Position numbers and translations under genes: made by a program. Shown one piece after another: positions 19,979-29,848 of a stretch of DNA of 64,000 bases (its first letter is position 1; each line of letters begins with the position of its first letter). Source of the DNA: Gracilaria domingensis (Eukaryota > Rhodophyta > Florideophyceae > Gracilariales > Gracilariaceae). Under the pieces are notes generated by a model that was given only the letters and a program-made list of their open reading frames with translations, did no database searches and was not told where the DNA came from. The stretch covers positions 140,504 through 204,503 of the forward strand of contig VCMS01000006.1 of the NCBI GenBank assembly GCA_022539475.1, given 5' to 3'.

Positions 19979-22852
19979 ATGCCGGTCCCACCTACCGTTG
20001 GTGACTGTCCCTCCATTCCAACGGTCATGAATCTTCGCCTCTCAACTGTGGAATTCCTCCCACGCTCCCTTCGTCTCGACTACATCGAGCTCTACTACCA
20101 CCTCCTCCACAACTACAATACTGCCCGTACGCCGGCACTCCAACAACACTGCCTCACGCGACTCATCGCAACCCCCAAGCTAGTCTTCCGCCGAAATGGA
20201 CGTGGGGAACCTCGTAACAGAAACCGTCCTTCCCTAGCGCGCTCCATCAAAAGGAGGATACTGCTAGCCCTGCAGGGCGAATGGTACACTCTCCTTGACG
20301 AGGCCCGCTTGGCACACCTACAAGTCCCGAACCAACTGTCATCACCACCGTGTAAACTCCGCAGAGCCCGCAAAGCATTCCTCCAGGGTGAGTACACCAA
20401 GGCATGTGCTGTGTTAAGCTCTCAAACACAGCCAGTGACCCCATCTCTCGAGGCAGCTGACGCTCTATCCCAACTCCACCCATCACCATCCATTCCGATC
20501 CAACCCACACCACTCTCGCAACTCCCACCCCCGTCATTCAATGAAGCATCTGTGCGTCGCGCACTGCAGGAGACTTCAAAATCACCCTCGCCAGGTCCAG
20601 ATGGTATGCGTCCGCTTTTTCTAAAGTATCTCGCAGCAACTCCAGGCGGTCAGCCCCCTGACCGTCCAATAATGAAAGAAGTGACTACTTTCATCAACGC
20701 GGTTGTCGCGGGGAAGCTGCCCATGGGTAGTGAGCAGTGGTTCTCCACTGGCAATCTCATAGGCATTGCAAAACCACGCTCAACGAAGCTTCGTCCATTG
20801 GCGATCGGCCTGGTGTGGAGACGATTCATTGCCCGTATGGTAGCCAAGGCAATGTCACGAGACAATGAAGTGCAGTCTTACCTACGCCCACACCAACTAG
20901 GCGTAGGGACCCCATGCGGCAGTGAAGCAATATTGCACATTCTCCGTAATGTCGCCAATAAGCTACGTAGAGAAGACCTCGTGCTGATCAGTATCGATGC
21001 AACAAATGCGTTTAACGCAATTGAACGCCAGCTGATCCTCAAAGCCACGATCGAACACTGCCCCTTTATGGCACGCTTCGTGCAATACTGTTATTGTGCA
21101 CCCATCCCGCTCCGATTTGGCACCTTCATCATCGAAAGCAAAACCGGTACCCAACAGGGAGACCCATTGAGCCCGTTGCTTTTTGCGCTCGCTCTCCATC
21201 CCCTCGCTCTGAAGCTACAAAACCAATTCAACCCCGTCCTTAATCTCTTCTATTCGGATGATGGCAACGTGCTTATCAAGAGAAATGCGGCGACAACTTT
21301 CCTATCAGCCCTGAACACCGAGGGTGCCCGAATCGGTTACGTCCCAAACCTGCAGAAAACCTTCGCGTGGTGGTGGCGTACACCGACCATCCCCTTCTTT
21401 TCAGCAGCGATTAACAAAGAGAACGCTATCCAGGTGCTTGGCGGTCCGATAGGGCACGGCAGCGCCGTGAAAAAGCTCTTACGATCCGGCCGGGACAAGC
21501 AAGAATCTTTGCGCGAAGCCCTGATATCTCTCAACGATCCGAACATGGCCCTAACCTTGATGCGCTTTTGCGCAGGCTCTTGTAAGCTGACCTATATGTT
21601 GCGAACCACCCCGCCGCACTTAACCTCGGTTGAGGTCGAACATTTCGACGAACAACAGCGAAGGGTGTTTCAAAAGATACATAGGCCAGTTTCTCCACAA
21701 GGCTGGCGTAGAGCATGCTTGCCTTTCAGCAAAGGCGGACTCGGACTTTCGAGCGCTTCCTGGATACTCAGAGCGGCATTCGTGTCCTCGTTCATGGCAG
21801 CATGGGCTCTCATAAATTCAGAGATCCAGCGCGCGCTGCAACCGTATGGAGTCACGCCATCACACTACGTCAGACTGGCGCAAATTACCAATGTAGTGAA
21901 ACAAGCCTACTCACTGCCTTCCGAGTTCACGTTTGACTCTTTGTCGGCGAGAGCGAATGAGCGCGGTTTCATCGCCAAACTGCAACACTCATACACTGAT
22001 GCAATCGTCGAGCAGATTGCAAAACTCGAATCACCGCCGCAGACAGAGACGTTTCCCAACCGACTGCGCCGCGCGCGTCTAAAGTCGGTGTCTACGACCG
22101 AGGCTAACCTGTGCTTCACTTCCTTCACCCATCCAACACGAAACCCCTCTCCCCCGCCTGAGATATTCAAAACGATGATCGACCTCAGGCTCGGAGAAAG
22201 ATTATTTTCCAGAGCTCCATGTCCCATGTGTGCGCACTCAAACATTGCCTCCGTTCCACAACTCGACGCTCTCGGGTACCACGCCATGGTTTGTCCAATT
22301 GGCGTCGGCTCCACCCGCCGACATAATGCACTTCGGGACGCTTTCTATACGTTTCTGAGACGCCCTCCGCTTTGTTTGCACGTCACACGGGAATGGCCTT
22401 TTCCATCGCAGCAGCACCTCCCCGAAAGCCAGCAATGGCGTCTAGATCTTGTCATCGACGACATGCGATTCAGTCCAAAGCCTTGTGGCGTCGATGTTAC
22501 TGTTGTAAGCCCCAGCAGCAGAAACTTTGCGCTGGCGGCATCACGTACAGCAGGAGCGGCGGCTTCGAAGGCGGAAGCTGCCAAATGCGCAAAGTATTCA
22601 GCGCTGTGTACGACGAACAACGTCGAGCTCGCGCCGTTCGCGTTTGATGTCCACGGCGGTCTGGGAGAGTCAGCGAAACAATTCGCCCACCGTATCGCCG
22701 AATATGTCAGCGGCGTTCGCGGCACAAATCCTATCACCGAATATCACACGTTCATACTCAGCTTGGAGAGAACGGTGCTCCAGTTCACTGCAGCGGCCGT
22801 CAACCGACGACGCCTAACGACTGACACTGCGTTTTACGGCGTGTCCACTTAG
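19979..22852 (+). CDS. LINE ORF2: reverse transcriptase with C-terminal restriction-like endonuclease
   Basis: A 957-residue polyprotein for target-primed reverse transcription. RT motifs in order: SPGPDGMRPLFLKYL (about residue 203), KLRPLAIGLVWRRFIARMV, LISIDATNAFNAIER, GTQQGDPLSPLLFALAL, and the catalytic box LFYSDDGNV (about 425; YSDD in place of the usual YADD). After the thumb comes a CPMC...YHAMVC zinc knuckle (about 747-780), then WRLDLVIDD (about 819) and CGVDVTVVSP (about 838), followed by a Lys-rich helix with KYSALC. The order knuckle then D...DVT...K fits the endonuclease of R2, R4, NeSL and HERO-like elements. No N-terminal zinc fingers or APE domain are visible. The exact clade cannot be fixed by eye. 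Confidence 0.9.
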   Translation: MPVPPTVGDCPSIPTVMNLRLSTVEFLPRSLRLDYIELYYHLLHNYNTARTPALQQHCLTRLIATPKLVFRRNGRGEPRNRNRPSLARSIKRRILLALQGEWYTLLDEARLAHLQVPNQLSSPPCKLRRARKAFLQGEYTKACAVLSSQTQPVTPSLEAADALSQLHPSPSIPIQPTPLSQLPPPSFNEASVRRALQETSKSPSPGPDGMRPLFLKYLAATPGGQPPDRPIMKEVTTFINAVVAGKLPMGSEQWFSTGNLIGIAKPRSTKLRPLAIGLVWRRFIARMVAKAMSRDNEVQSYLRPHQLGVGTPCGSEAILHILRNVANKLRREDLVLISIDATNAFNAIERQLILKATIEHCPFMARFVQYCYCAPIPLRFGTFIIESKTGTQQGDPLSPLLFALALHPLALKLQNQFNPVLNLFYSDDGNVLIKRNAATTFLSALNTEGARIGYVPNLQKTFAWWWRTPTIPFFSAAINKENAIQVLGGPIGHGSAVKKLLRSGRDKQESLREALISLNDPNMALTLMRFCAGSCKLTYMLRTTPPHLTSVEVEHFDEQQRRVFQKIHRPVSPQGWRRACLPFSKGGLGLSSASWILRAAFVSSFMAAWALINSEIQRALQPYGVTPSHYVRLAQITNVVKQAYSLPSEFTFDSLSARANERGFIAKLQHSYTDAIVEQIAKLESPPQTETFPNRLRRARLKSVSTTEANLCFTSFTHPTRNPSPPPEIFKTMIDLRLGERLFSRAPCPMCAHSNIASVPQLDALGYHAMVCPIGVGSTRRHNALRDAFYTFLRRPPLCLHVTREWPFPSQQHLPESQQWRLDLVIDDMRFSPKPCGVDVTVVSPSSRNFALAASRTAGAAASKAEAAKCAKYSALCTTNNVELAPFAFDVHGGLGESAKQFAHRIAEYVSGVRGTNPITEYHTFILSLERTVLQFTAAAVNRRRLTTDTAFYGVST

Positions 22853-22900
22853 TGCAACGTGTTCTTAAATCTCATAAATAAAGGTTTCGTTCGTTCGTTC

Positions 22901-22959
22901 GACTCCTCGTAGCCTTCGACTACTTCAGAGTCTGAAGTAGTCGAAGGCTACGAGGAGTC
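22901..22959. repeat. Perfect 59-bp palindrome at the LINE 3' junction
   Basis: Two 29-bp arms (22901-22929 and 22931-22959) with a single central G and no mismatch; the left arm begins GACTCCTCGTAGCCTTCGAC. It starts exactly where the (TTCG)n tail of the LINE ends. Confidence 0.85.
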
Positions 22960-23370
22960 GGTGAAGTTCAGAACAGACCAAGGCTATTCTTAAGGATATC
23001 TTAAGGATAGAAGGATACCGTCGGTACTGCATCCATGGACAGATGCAGACCGCGGGACTTGTAGGCAACAACCCATGCGAACGTGAATCGATCAACAAAT
23101 ACCCAGGCTGGCGTCATATGCATAGCTTGACATATTCACGTTGAGGACAAAGAGCGATTAGTCGAACAGGCAAGCTATCGTTGCTGAAACATATTCGACT
23201 TTGGGTTCGGGTAGCCTACTTCTGGCGCGCATGTTCGGACGTATAGAACGCTGCAAACGATCAAGACCACATTCAGAAAGCAACGTACTTCTTGTTGCTT
23301 TTCTTGAATCTCTGTCCTGCGCCACGAACCCGGACTTGCTATCCTTGTGCTTTTCGCTCTAAAAACCACC

Positions 23371-25341
23371 ATGGAAGATCTGGATGCTGAGCTTCTGGCC
23401 GTGACGGACGGCAAAAAGCGTTCTGAGAGGAAAAGCAGCCCTTCTGATTCAGATGGTGCAGAATTTGAAGGCATTGCGGACAGCGATGGCGCTGAAGACG
23501 ATGATGCTGAGTTAGACCATGATGATGACGACGACGACGACAACGAGTATGGTGTTGACGACGAGGATGACGATGATTACATATCCAAATCGAAATCAAA
23601 AAGGAAGAGCTCCCGCTCTTCCGAGAGGAAAAAGTCTTCGAAGTCTAGGCAGACAAAGCGTCGCACGAAGTCATCAGATAAGAAGACCGCCTCGCGTAGC
23701 AAAGGACCTGCTCGTTCGGAGGAACCGGCGGATATTGATGACGACGCAGAGTTTCAGTACAAATATGATGAACAAGGCTACGGGGATGCCGCCGATCGTG
23801 AGAGATTGTTGAAGATGAACGAAGTAGAAAGAGAACTTGAGCTGGAGGCACGTATCGAAGACAGGAATCGGGAGTACGATATATGGAAAAAGAAGCGAGA
23901 AATCATGGCCAGAGAAGCAAACAGTATGGCGGACATGGGAAAGCGAACTTCGCGAAGCAGCGGTCGCACCAAGCAGTCTTCAAAATCAGATGCCCTACAA
24001 GCGCTTGCGGAGGATAAAAGAAAGAAATCATCACGAGTTGTGGACATGGACCTCAGTGATGCGGACAGCGAACCCGACCAGATGCGGAGAGGGGAAATGC
24101 AAAGAGAGACAAAGAAGGAAGTGGAAGAATTGAAACCAGACAAAGAGCTCATGCAGGAGCATGGTCCCAGTTTAATTTATTCAGATCTTGTTGATGTTAA
24201 CGCACCGGGTGGGAGAGTCACCACCCCACTGTTCATGAGACGCGATAGCCTTATTCGTTTGTCCCAGGAGCCTTTCTTTGAAAGGGTTGTGCTCGGCCTT
24301 TTTGCCAGAGTCAAAGCTCCTGGTCAAGAAGACGAGTATTTGCTATGTCGCATAGCTTCCGTGAAGAAAGGGTCTGTGTACAAAATGAATGAAGATCGTA
24401 AGACGAATTGGCTTCTTGTCCTCGAGCACGGGCGTGATAAACGATCATTTCAGATTTTCCTCACCTCGGGATCTCATCCCACCGAGTCGGAGTTCCAGAG
24501 GTATCGATACGTTTGCAACCGAGACATAATTGAACTTGCACGAAGGGACGAGATCGAAAGACTGACGAAGAACTCACTGTTGGCGTTTCAACGAAGAATA
24601 ACACCAACTGAAGAGGAGGAGAAGAATCACATTGCTAACATGGAAGTAGTGTATCCTCATAGGGTGAATTGGACTTTGAAAAGAACAGAAGCAAAAACTG
24701 CCTTGGATATAAAACAACAAGATCTGGAGAATGCCAGAGCGGCAAATGATGAAGAATCTATAGCTAAGCTGGAAGCGGAAGTGAACGACATAGAGAAGCG
24801 ATTAATCCAAGTAAGACAGTACGAAGAGCAGTATGTTCTGAAGAATACGATAAGGGATACTGATGTCTTTAAGAGCCTAGCAAAACGTAACATGCAGCTG
24901 AATAGTGCTAATGACACACTGGCTTCCCGACAAGCACGTCAAAGTGGCCCTCTGAAGGCAAACCCATTTGCCCGGGTAGACACAACAGGACAATCTTACT
25001 TTTCAATCAAGAGCGAAAAGAAGCTTGCCGGCGCAGGCAGCCCAACACAACGCATTGAAGACTTGTTAGAGAATGACTGGCGTCGCTTTCTTTCAATATG
25101 GAAGCCAAATCTCAAACGGAGACGGATTAGTGAAAATCCTGTGGACCCACTGTACGACGCTGAGATTCCCTGTGTGGATATATTGGATCGAGTGAACGAC
25201 CATGTGCTAGAAAGCCAGGAGAAGAAACAACAGGCTGTTCCTCCAGGCGTTGATGCAGTTTATGAAAGTCTGGTAAACGTTAAGCGAACCCCTCCTGAAG
25301 ACGCACGGATTATATCATTCGAAGACTGGGTTAGGGGATAA
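23371..25341 (+). CDS. RTF1: Paf1-complex subunit RTF1 (Plus3 domain)
   Basis: RTF1 joins the Paf1 complex to elongating RNA polymerase II and promotes H2B ubiquitination. The start is ATG 23371 in a strong context (AAACCACCATGG); the frame is open upstream but lacks an ATG. The 656-residue protein has an acidic, Ser/Lys-rich N-terminus with a long Asp run (about residues 30-75), a charged coiled coil, then the Plus3 domain at about 285-400 (RRDSLIRLSQEPFFERVV, LFARVKAPG, YRYVCNRDI). A second coiled coil (about 455-500) and the C-terminal Paf1-binding part follow. Single exon, usual length for the family. Confidence 0.94.
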   Translation: MEDLDAELLAVTDGKKRSERKSSPSDSDGAEFEGIADSDGAEDDDAELDHDDDDDDDNEYGVDDEDDDDYISKSKSKRKSSRSSERKKSSKSRQTKRRTKSSDKKTASRSKGPARSEEPADIDDDAEFQYKYDEQGYGDAADRERLLKMNEVERELELEARIEDRNREYDIWKKKREIMAREANSMADMGKRTSRSSGRTKQSSKSDALQALAEDKRKKSSRVVDMDLSDADSEPDQMRRGEMQRETKKEVEELKPDKELMQEHGPSLIYSDLVDVNAPGGRVTTPLFMRRDSLIRLSQEPFFERVVLGLFARVKAPGQEDEYLLCRIASVKKGSVYKMNEDRKTNWLLVLEHGRDKRSFQIFLTSGSHPTESEFQRYRYVCNRDIIELARRDEIERLTKNSLLAFQRRITPTEEEEKNHIANMEVVYPHRVNWTLKRTEAKTALDIKQQDLENARAANDEESIAKLEAEVNDIEKRLIQVRQYEEQYVLKNTIRDTDVFKSLAKRNMQLNSANDTLASRQARQSGPLKANPFARVDTTGQSYFSIKSEKKLAGAGSPTQRIEDLLENDWRRFLSIWKPNLKRRRISENPVDPLYDAEIPCVDILDRVNDHVLESQEKKQQAVPPGVDAVYESLVNVKRTPPEDARIISFEDWVRG

Positions 25342-25673
25342 TCTGTTTTCTTAGACCCCCCATCATCCAACGGGATAGGAGATATTCAGTTACCTTGCAA
25401 ACCCTCAAGAAGTTGTATGATACCGAGTACGTTAGCCTTCCCTTCTCCCTTACAAAGTCTTTGCTCTCACTGGTATGTATTCCCAGTAGCAGCAGTCCTA
25501 CACAAATATCACCTACTGGGTTATAAGGCTAAGGGAGCCGGCATCATAATCTTCTTCGCCCTTTTTTCCGGTTTCGGAACCTCTTGGTCTGGCACAAGCT
25601 CGTATCTGTGCATGAACCAAACTCGTTTCGTGTTCAATCTCGAGGTGTAGCTGGGATCATAAGTCTGCCGCAT
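25342..25673. other. Convergent 3' region of RTF1 and the minus-strand ABCA gene
   Basis: About 330 bp between two stop codons; it should hold both polyadenylation regions. No feature of its own is visible. Confidence 0.4.
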
Positions 25674-28510
25674 TCAAACTTGTCCGTCCACCATTTCAGT
25701 ACGTCTGGTCCTTTCCGTGACTTGTAAAAACACATCTTCCAATGTGGATTGATTTATGGACCAATCTCTAATACGCAGTTCTTCTTTTCTTGCAACCATC
25801 ATAGAGAACATCTTCGCAACAGCAAATGATCTCGGAAGTGCATACTCAACATTACCACCCAAAGAAGTCTCGACAACTGCCCCAGAAGCAAGACTCAATA
25901 TCGCGTCGTGCAACGCGCCAACCTCTGACTCAGGCAGTGAAACTGAGAGGCGATGGCCTTTCCCCAGTCTTAATTTGAGATCTTCTGGTGTCCCAATACA
26001 CATTAACCTTCCCCTTGACATAATTGCCACTCTCGTGCTGAGCGCCTCCGCTTCTTCAAGTGAATGAGTGGTGAGTATTACCGCCTTGTCTTCCTTGATT
26101 CGCTGAATGGAATTCCAAAGCTTCTCACGAGCAACAATGTCGAGACCTGTAGACGGCTCATCCAAGATAATAAACCTAGGGTTTCCTATCATGGCAATAC
26201 TCACTGATAATCGACGTTTCATACCCCCACTTATAATTTGAACTTTTCTGTTTCTCGCAAAGGTCAACTGAACTGATTCCAACGTCTTCTCCACCTCCTC
26301 CTTTAAACGGTTTCCATAAAGATTTCTTAGGCGCCCATAGAAGAAGAGATGTTCCTGGATTGTCAATATGTCCCACAAAATATCTTGTTGTGGGGCGACT
26401 CCCATACTCTTATGAATTTGTTGTAGGTCATTGATAATCGAATGGCCGAAGATCAAAGCGTTTCCCGATGTTGGTTCCAATTCTCCGATAAGAGTCCTAA
26501 ACGCAGACGTTTTCCCTGCTCCATTTGGGGCCATGATACTCAGCACTTCATTCTGTTTTACAACAAACGATAGACCTTGCACGGCCTTAACGGGAGGATT
26601 GCCTGGATATGTCTTTGAAAGCCTGTCAAGCACCACCCCTTCGAATGGTTCGTTTTCGATGTTTTGTACTATAGCATGCGCTCGAGCCTCTTCAGAAAGA
26701 ATATCAGATTCCAATCCTTTCTGGGCCACATTCTCCTCCATGTCATCTGTCTTAACTTTCCTCTTGAACCCGATGAAAAACAGTGGGTGCAGACGAGTGC
26801 CATGCCCGGTAGGAATGACAAGATCGAAGTAGAGCCCAAGAGTGAACAAGACAAAGAACTGAATTGCCAAGAATAAGTATGATCTGCAGAATATCCCTCG
26901 GCCCTGGCATATCCCTAGTGCGACATCACGATACGTTTCCGGTCCAATAGTAATGCCTCGCCCGCCACTATTCACAGCTCCTGCGAAGTACACACTTCGA
27001 AGAAACGCAAAAGATGGCAAGAGCATAATCGAAGCCCATGTACCTTCTGTGGCCGTGTCATCACTCAATCGACGTCCAAGATAAGGGCCACCAACAAGGT
27101 TCACAATGAGTACATAGAACCAACCGAAGGTTTGAGCAGTCTCTGGGCTTCCGAAGAAAGGAGCAAAAAGGACCGCATGTGCGATAAGTACGTTTCCCCT
27201 AACGATACAAGAACAATGAATGGATTTGTGGATAATAAGATTGTTAGTGGTGAATTTTGTTCAGAAACGCAAAGTCAACAACGCGTTGAATCATGAACTT
27301 ACCACAAAAAGAAGAGAATGATGTAAGAAAGTGGAGCATTATCCGTATAAAACGATATCCCTATCACAGCGCCCATAATCATGATCAAAGCCTGTGAAAG
27401 AATGTATTCAATGAACAGCCCAACATACGTTCCGAGCCAGTAATTACGCTTGCGCAATCCCATAGTCTCCATCATAGCCCTCAGTCTCGCAACACGCTCC
27501 TGGACAATAATCTGAAGATAGTTAGGTAAAAGGAAGTGGCTGATGAGCCCGATTATGACACTGATAATCAACTTTATAAAACCCAAATCGTTCTGAACTG
27601 GGATCACCGGCATACGACGAAGAAATGCCAAAGCGGAGTTGCCAGGAGAAACAGTCTTGAAGATGGCGTTTTCAAGGCTAATGACACTCGAAACGAGAGG
27701 GCAAGACTCGGTACAATTCGAACTTTCAGACTCATTGTAGAACAATGTCGCAGACAGACTGATTCCGTTGTCTTCCGATCGCTGGGCATTCTCGAAGCTT
27801 ATAGCGTTTGTGAACGGAGGAAAAAAATTGCCTTTCAACCAAGAGTTGAAGAGGGTATTTGACAACTCTTCCTTCGAAGCCACGGGAATTGTCTCCATCT
27901 CATAGTTTTCATCGATCTGACCATTTCTTTCAACGCTTACGAATCGTTGATAAACAGGGTGAAGCGAATTGCCATCAAAATACGAGTGCAGAAAAACACC
28001 GTCATAACTTGTCTGTGATTCATGGAACGCATTGCCAGGTAGAGCTCCAGGAAAGATGAAGGGTTCCAATGATAACTCCCCTAGAATACCAGTATTCCTA
28101 TCTGTCATGCTCGTGTTACGTGAGCCAATGAGATCGGAAAACTCCTGCGGGACGAAAGTTGGAACTTTGTAGTGTGGTTCGAAAGCATCCCTGCGGCACA
28201 ATTCTACGATCGTCGCTGGCACCTGTACATTGAATTCTTCTACTAGTTCAACGCAACGACCAGGATTCAATGGTCGTGCAACAAAGGCACCAAGTGGATC
28301 TCGTTGAAAAGGAAACGAAATAACTTCTGGCGCCTTGATAGTCCTCTGAAGAACAACTAAGAGCACAAGAAGTATCGGGGAGACAATGAAGATGCAACAT
28401 ATGTTAACCCGTTGCCGTCTTTGGTAGTGCCAAGTTCTGAGCAAGAGCCCGTTGATTTGATTACGGAAACGGGACCTCATGATGGATTTTGCGGAATCAG
28501 GGTAATGCAA
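25674..28510 (-). CDS. Half-size ABCA-family lipid transporter, one intron
   Basis: Membrane ATPase expected to move lipids. Exon 1 (28510-27303) encodes an N-terminal membrane helix, a long extracytoplasmic loop, and a membrane block with QIIVQERVARLRAMMETMGL, typical of ABCA. An intron of 104 nt (27199-27302; GTAAGT, CACTAAC, TTAG) joins exon 2 (27198-25674) in phase, restoring FFLWGNVLIAHAVLFAPFFG across the junction. The single nucleotide-binding domain has Walker A MAPNGAGKTSAF (Ala where Gly is usual), signature SGGMKRRLSVS, Walker B FIILDEPSTGLD and the switch His in TTHS. Spliced length is 910 residues. A related gene lies divergently at 29849. Confidence 0.92.
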
Positions 28511-29848
28511 CGCGTGATCTGTTGCGGATTGAAGGCGGGATTATTCAAGAAATAAAGGTTGCCACACTTGGAAATCCTGAAGAACTCACGACAGTATTCG
28601 AGGATGCAACGTCCCAGCGGCCACGGAATGTAGCACTGGACAGTCGTTAAGAAACTCTCCGTGAACCTTTCAGATATCTGTACTTTTCGTACTATATACC
28701 GTCGTTGTAAAGAGAAGGTATCAGTTTGATGCAAGTATTCCGAGCTCGCAATGCCGACGTGTTTCTTCACCAGACCAGCACAATTTGATTCAGTAGTCTA
28801 AAACAATGGTTTTCGAATGAACGAACAGTTCTTTCATGTATCCTTAACGATAGCACCAGAAATATACGCTATACCAAGCCTCTGACGTCGTTCCTCTTCT
28901 CGACAATGCGCTTACGATGACGATGACAATGACAAGAAGTGGATAGTATCGGATGGAAGCATATGGAATAGGTAATGCGTTCTCTTATTGAGTGCGGTGA
29001 CCATGATCATCATGAGCCAGCATCATTGCATCGAAGGTACAGGTGGTGGCGACGCCTGGCCTAACTTCCCGTTGAACTCAGAACTGATGATCCTGTTCTG
29101 GGGATGGACAAGAAATTCGCTCGTCAAACCGTTCGTGTGCAGTATCTGCAAAGGTACACGTGCAGTTACGAAGGTATCCTTATACCTGCTGTGCTGCAAA
29201 TGTATGAACATTCAACATTGTATGCGCCACTGATGTTCGGCATCATGCCGTGATAGTGCTTGTTGTCTTCAAACCACTGGTTTATATTCACCGGCTCCAC
29301 CAGATATTCATGCCCACCAACACAGTAACTCTACAGGGTAGCCCTCTAGCTGTGGTAGTCGCGTGGGTACTATCATACAGTAAGGTACATCATTTAGGCT
29401 CCCCCTGTCTCTGGAGACAGCCTGGCCGGCTCAAAATAGGCAAACGAAACCATTTTTGAGCGCCCAGCTCACCAACGATACCTCGTAGACACTTCTCCGC
29501 TGGATAGCAGTTGTATTGCCCTGTACTTGTTTCGTGTTCTGTATCTGCCTCAAAACAAAGAGCAGAGCGAACATTATATCATCTTCAGAGCGAGCTACCT
29601 AACAATTACCGCAGCCCCTTTCGATCAGTGGTGACGGTTTCAGCGTATTCGAGCTTCGCCATCGTCTCACTGCAGTCTTTTGTTGGAGAATTGAAAACTG
29701 GACCTTGGAAAATCATTGAGCTCTTGACCTGGCACTCCAAAGCTGGCAGTGGCGTAGTCGTATTCCTACTCTTCAGAATAACAAGTTAGTGCTCAAAACC
29801 AGAGTGTTCTCTCACGTTTTGCTTTCTTTATCCCTCCTGACAACTGGA
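28511..29848. promoter_or_regulatory. Divergent intergenic region between two ABCA genes
   Basis: About 1.3 kb with no recognisable coding exon. It contains a small stem (CTGTCTCTGGAGACAG near 29407-29422). The 5' UTR of the plus-strand ABCA gene lies at its right end. Confidence 0.45.

Larger units (their letters stand above)
18647..22901 (+). mobile_element. Two-ORF non-LTR retrotransposon (LINE) of the RLE type, both frames open
   Basis: ORF1 (18647-19942) and ORF2 (19979-22852) are in the same orientation, 36 bp apart, and free of stops. ORF2 has a reverse transcriptase followed by a zinc knuckle and a PD-(D/E)XK-like endonuclease region, with no N-terminal apurinic endonuclease. A 3' UTR of about 35 bp leads to AATAAA-like CATAAATAAAGG and ends in (TTCG)3-4, a microsatellite tail common in LINEs. 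Codon use is more C-rich at third positions than in the neighbouring genes. A young, possibly active copy is likely. Confidence 0.9.

Noticed and set aside
18647-22901. LTR retroelement or retrovirus-like copy
   Set aside because: There are no terminal repeats, protease, RNase H-integrase order or tRNA primer site; RT motifs and tail are LINE-type.
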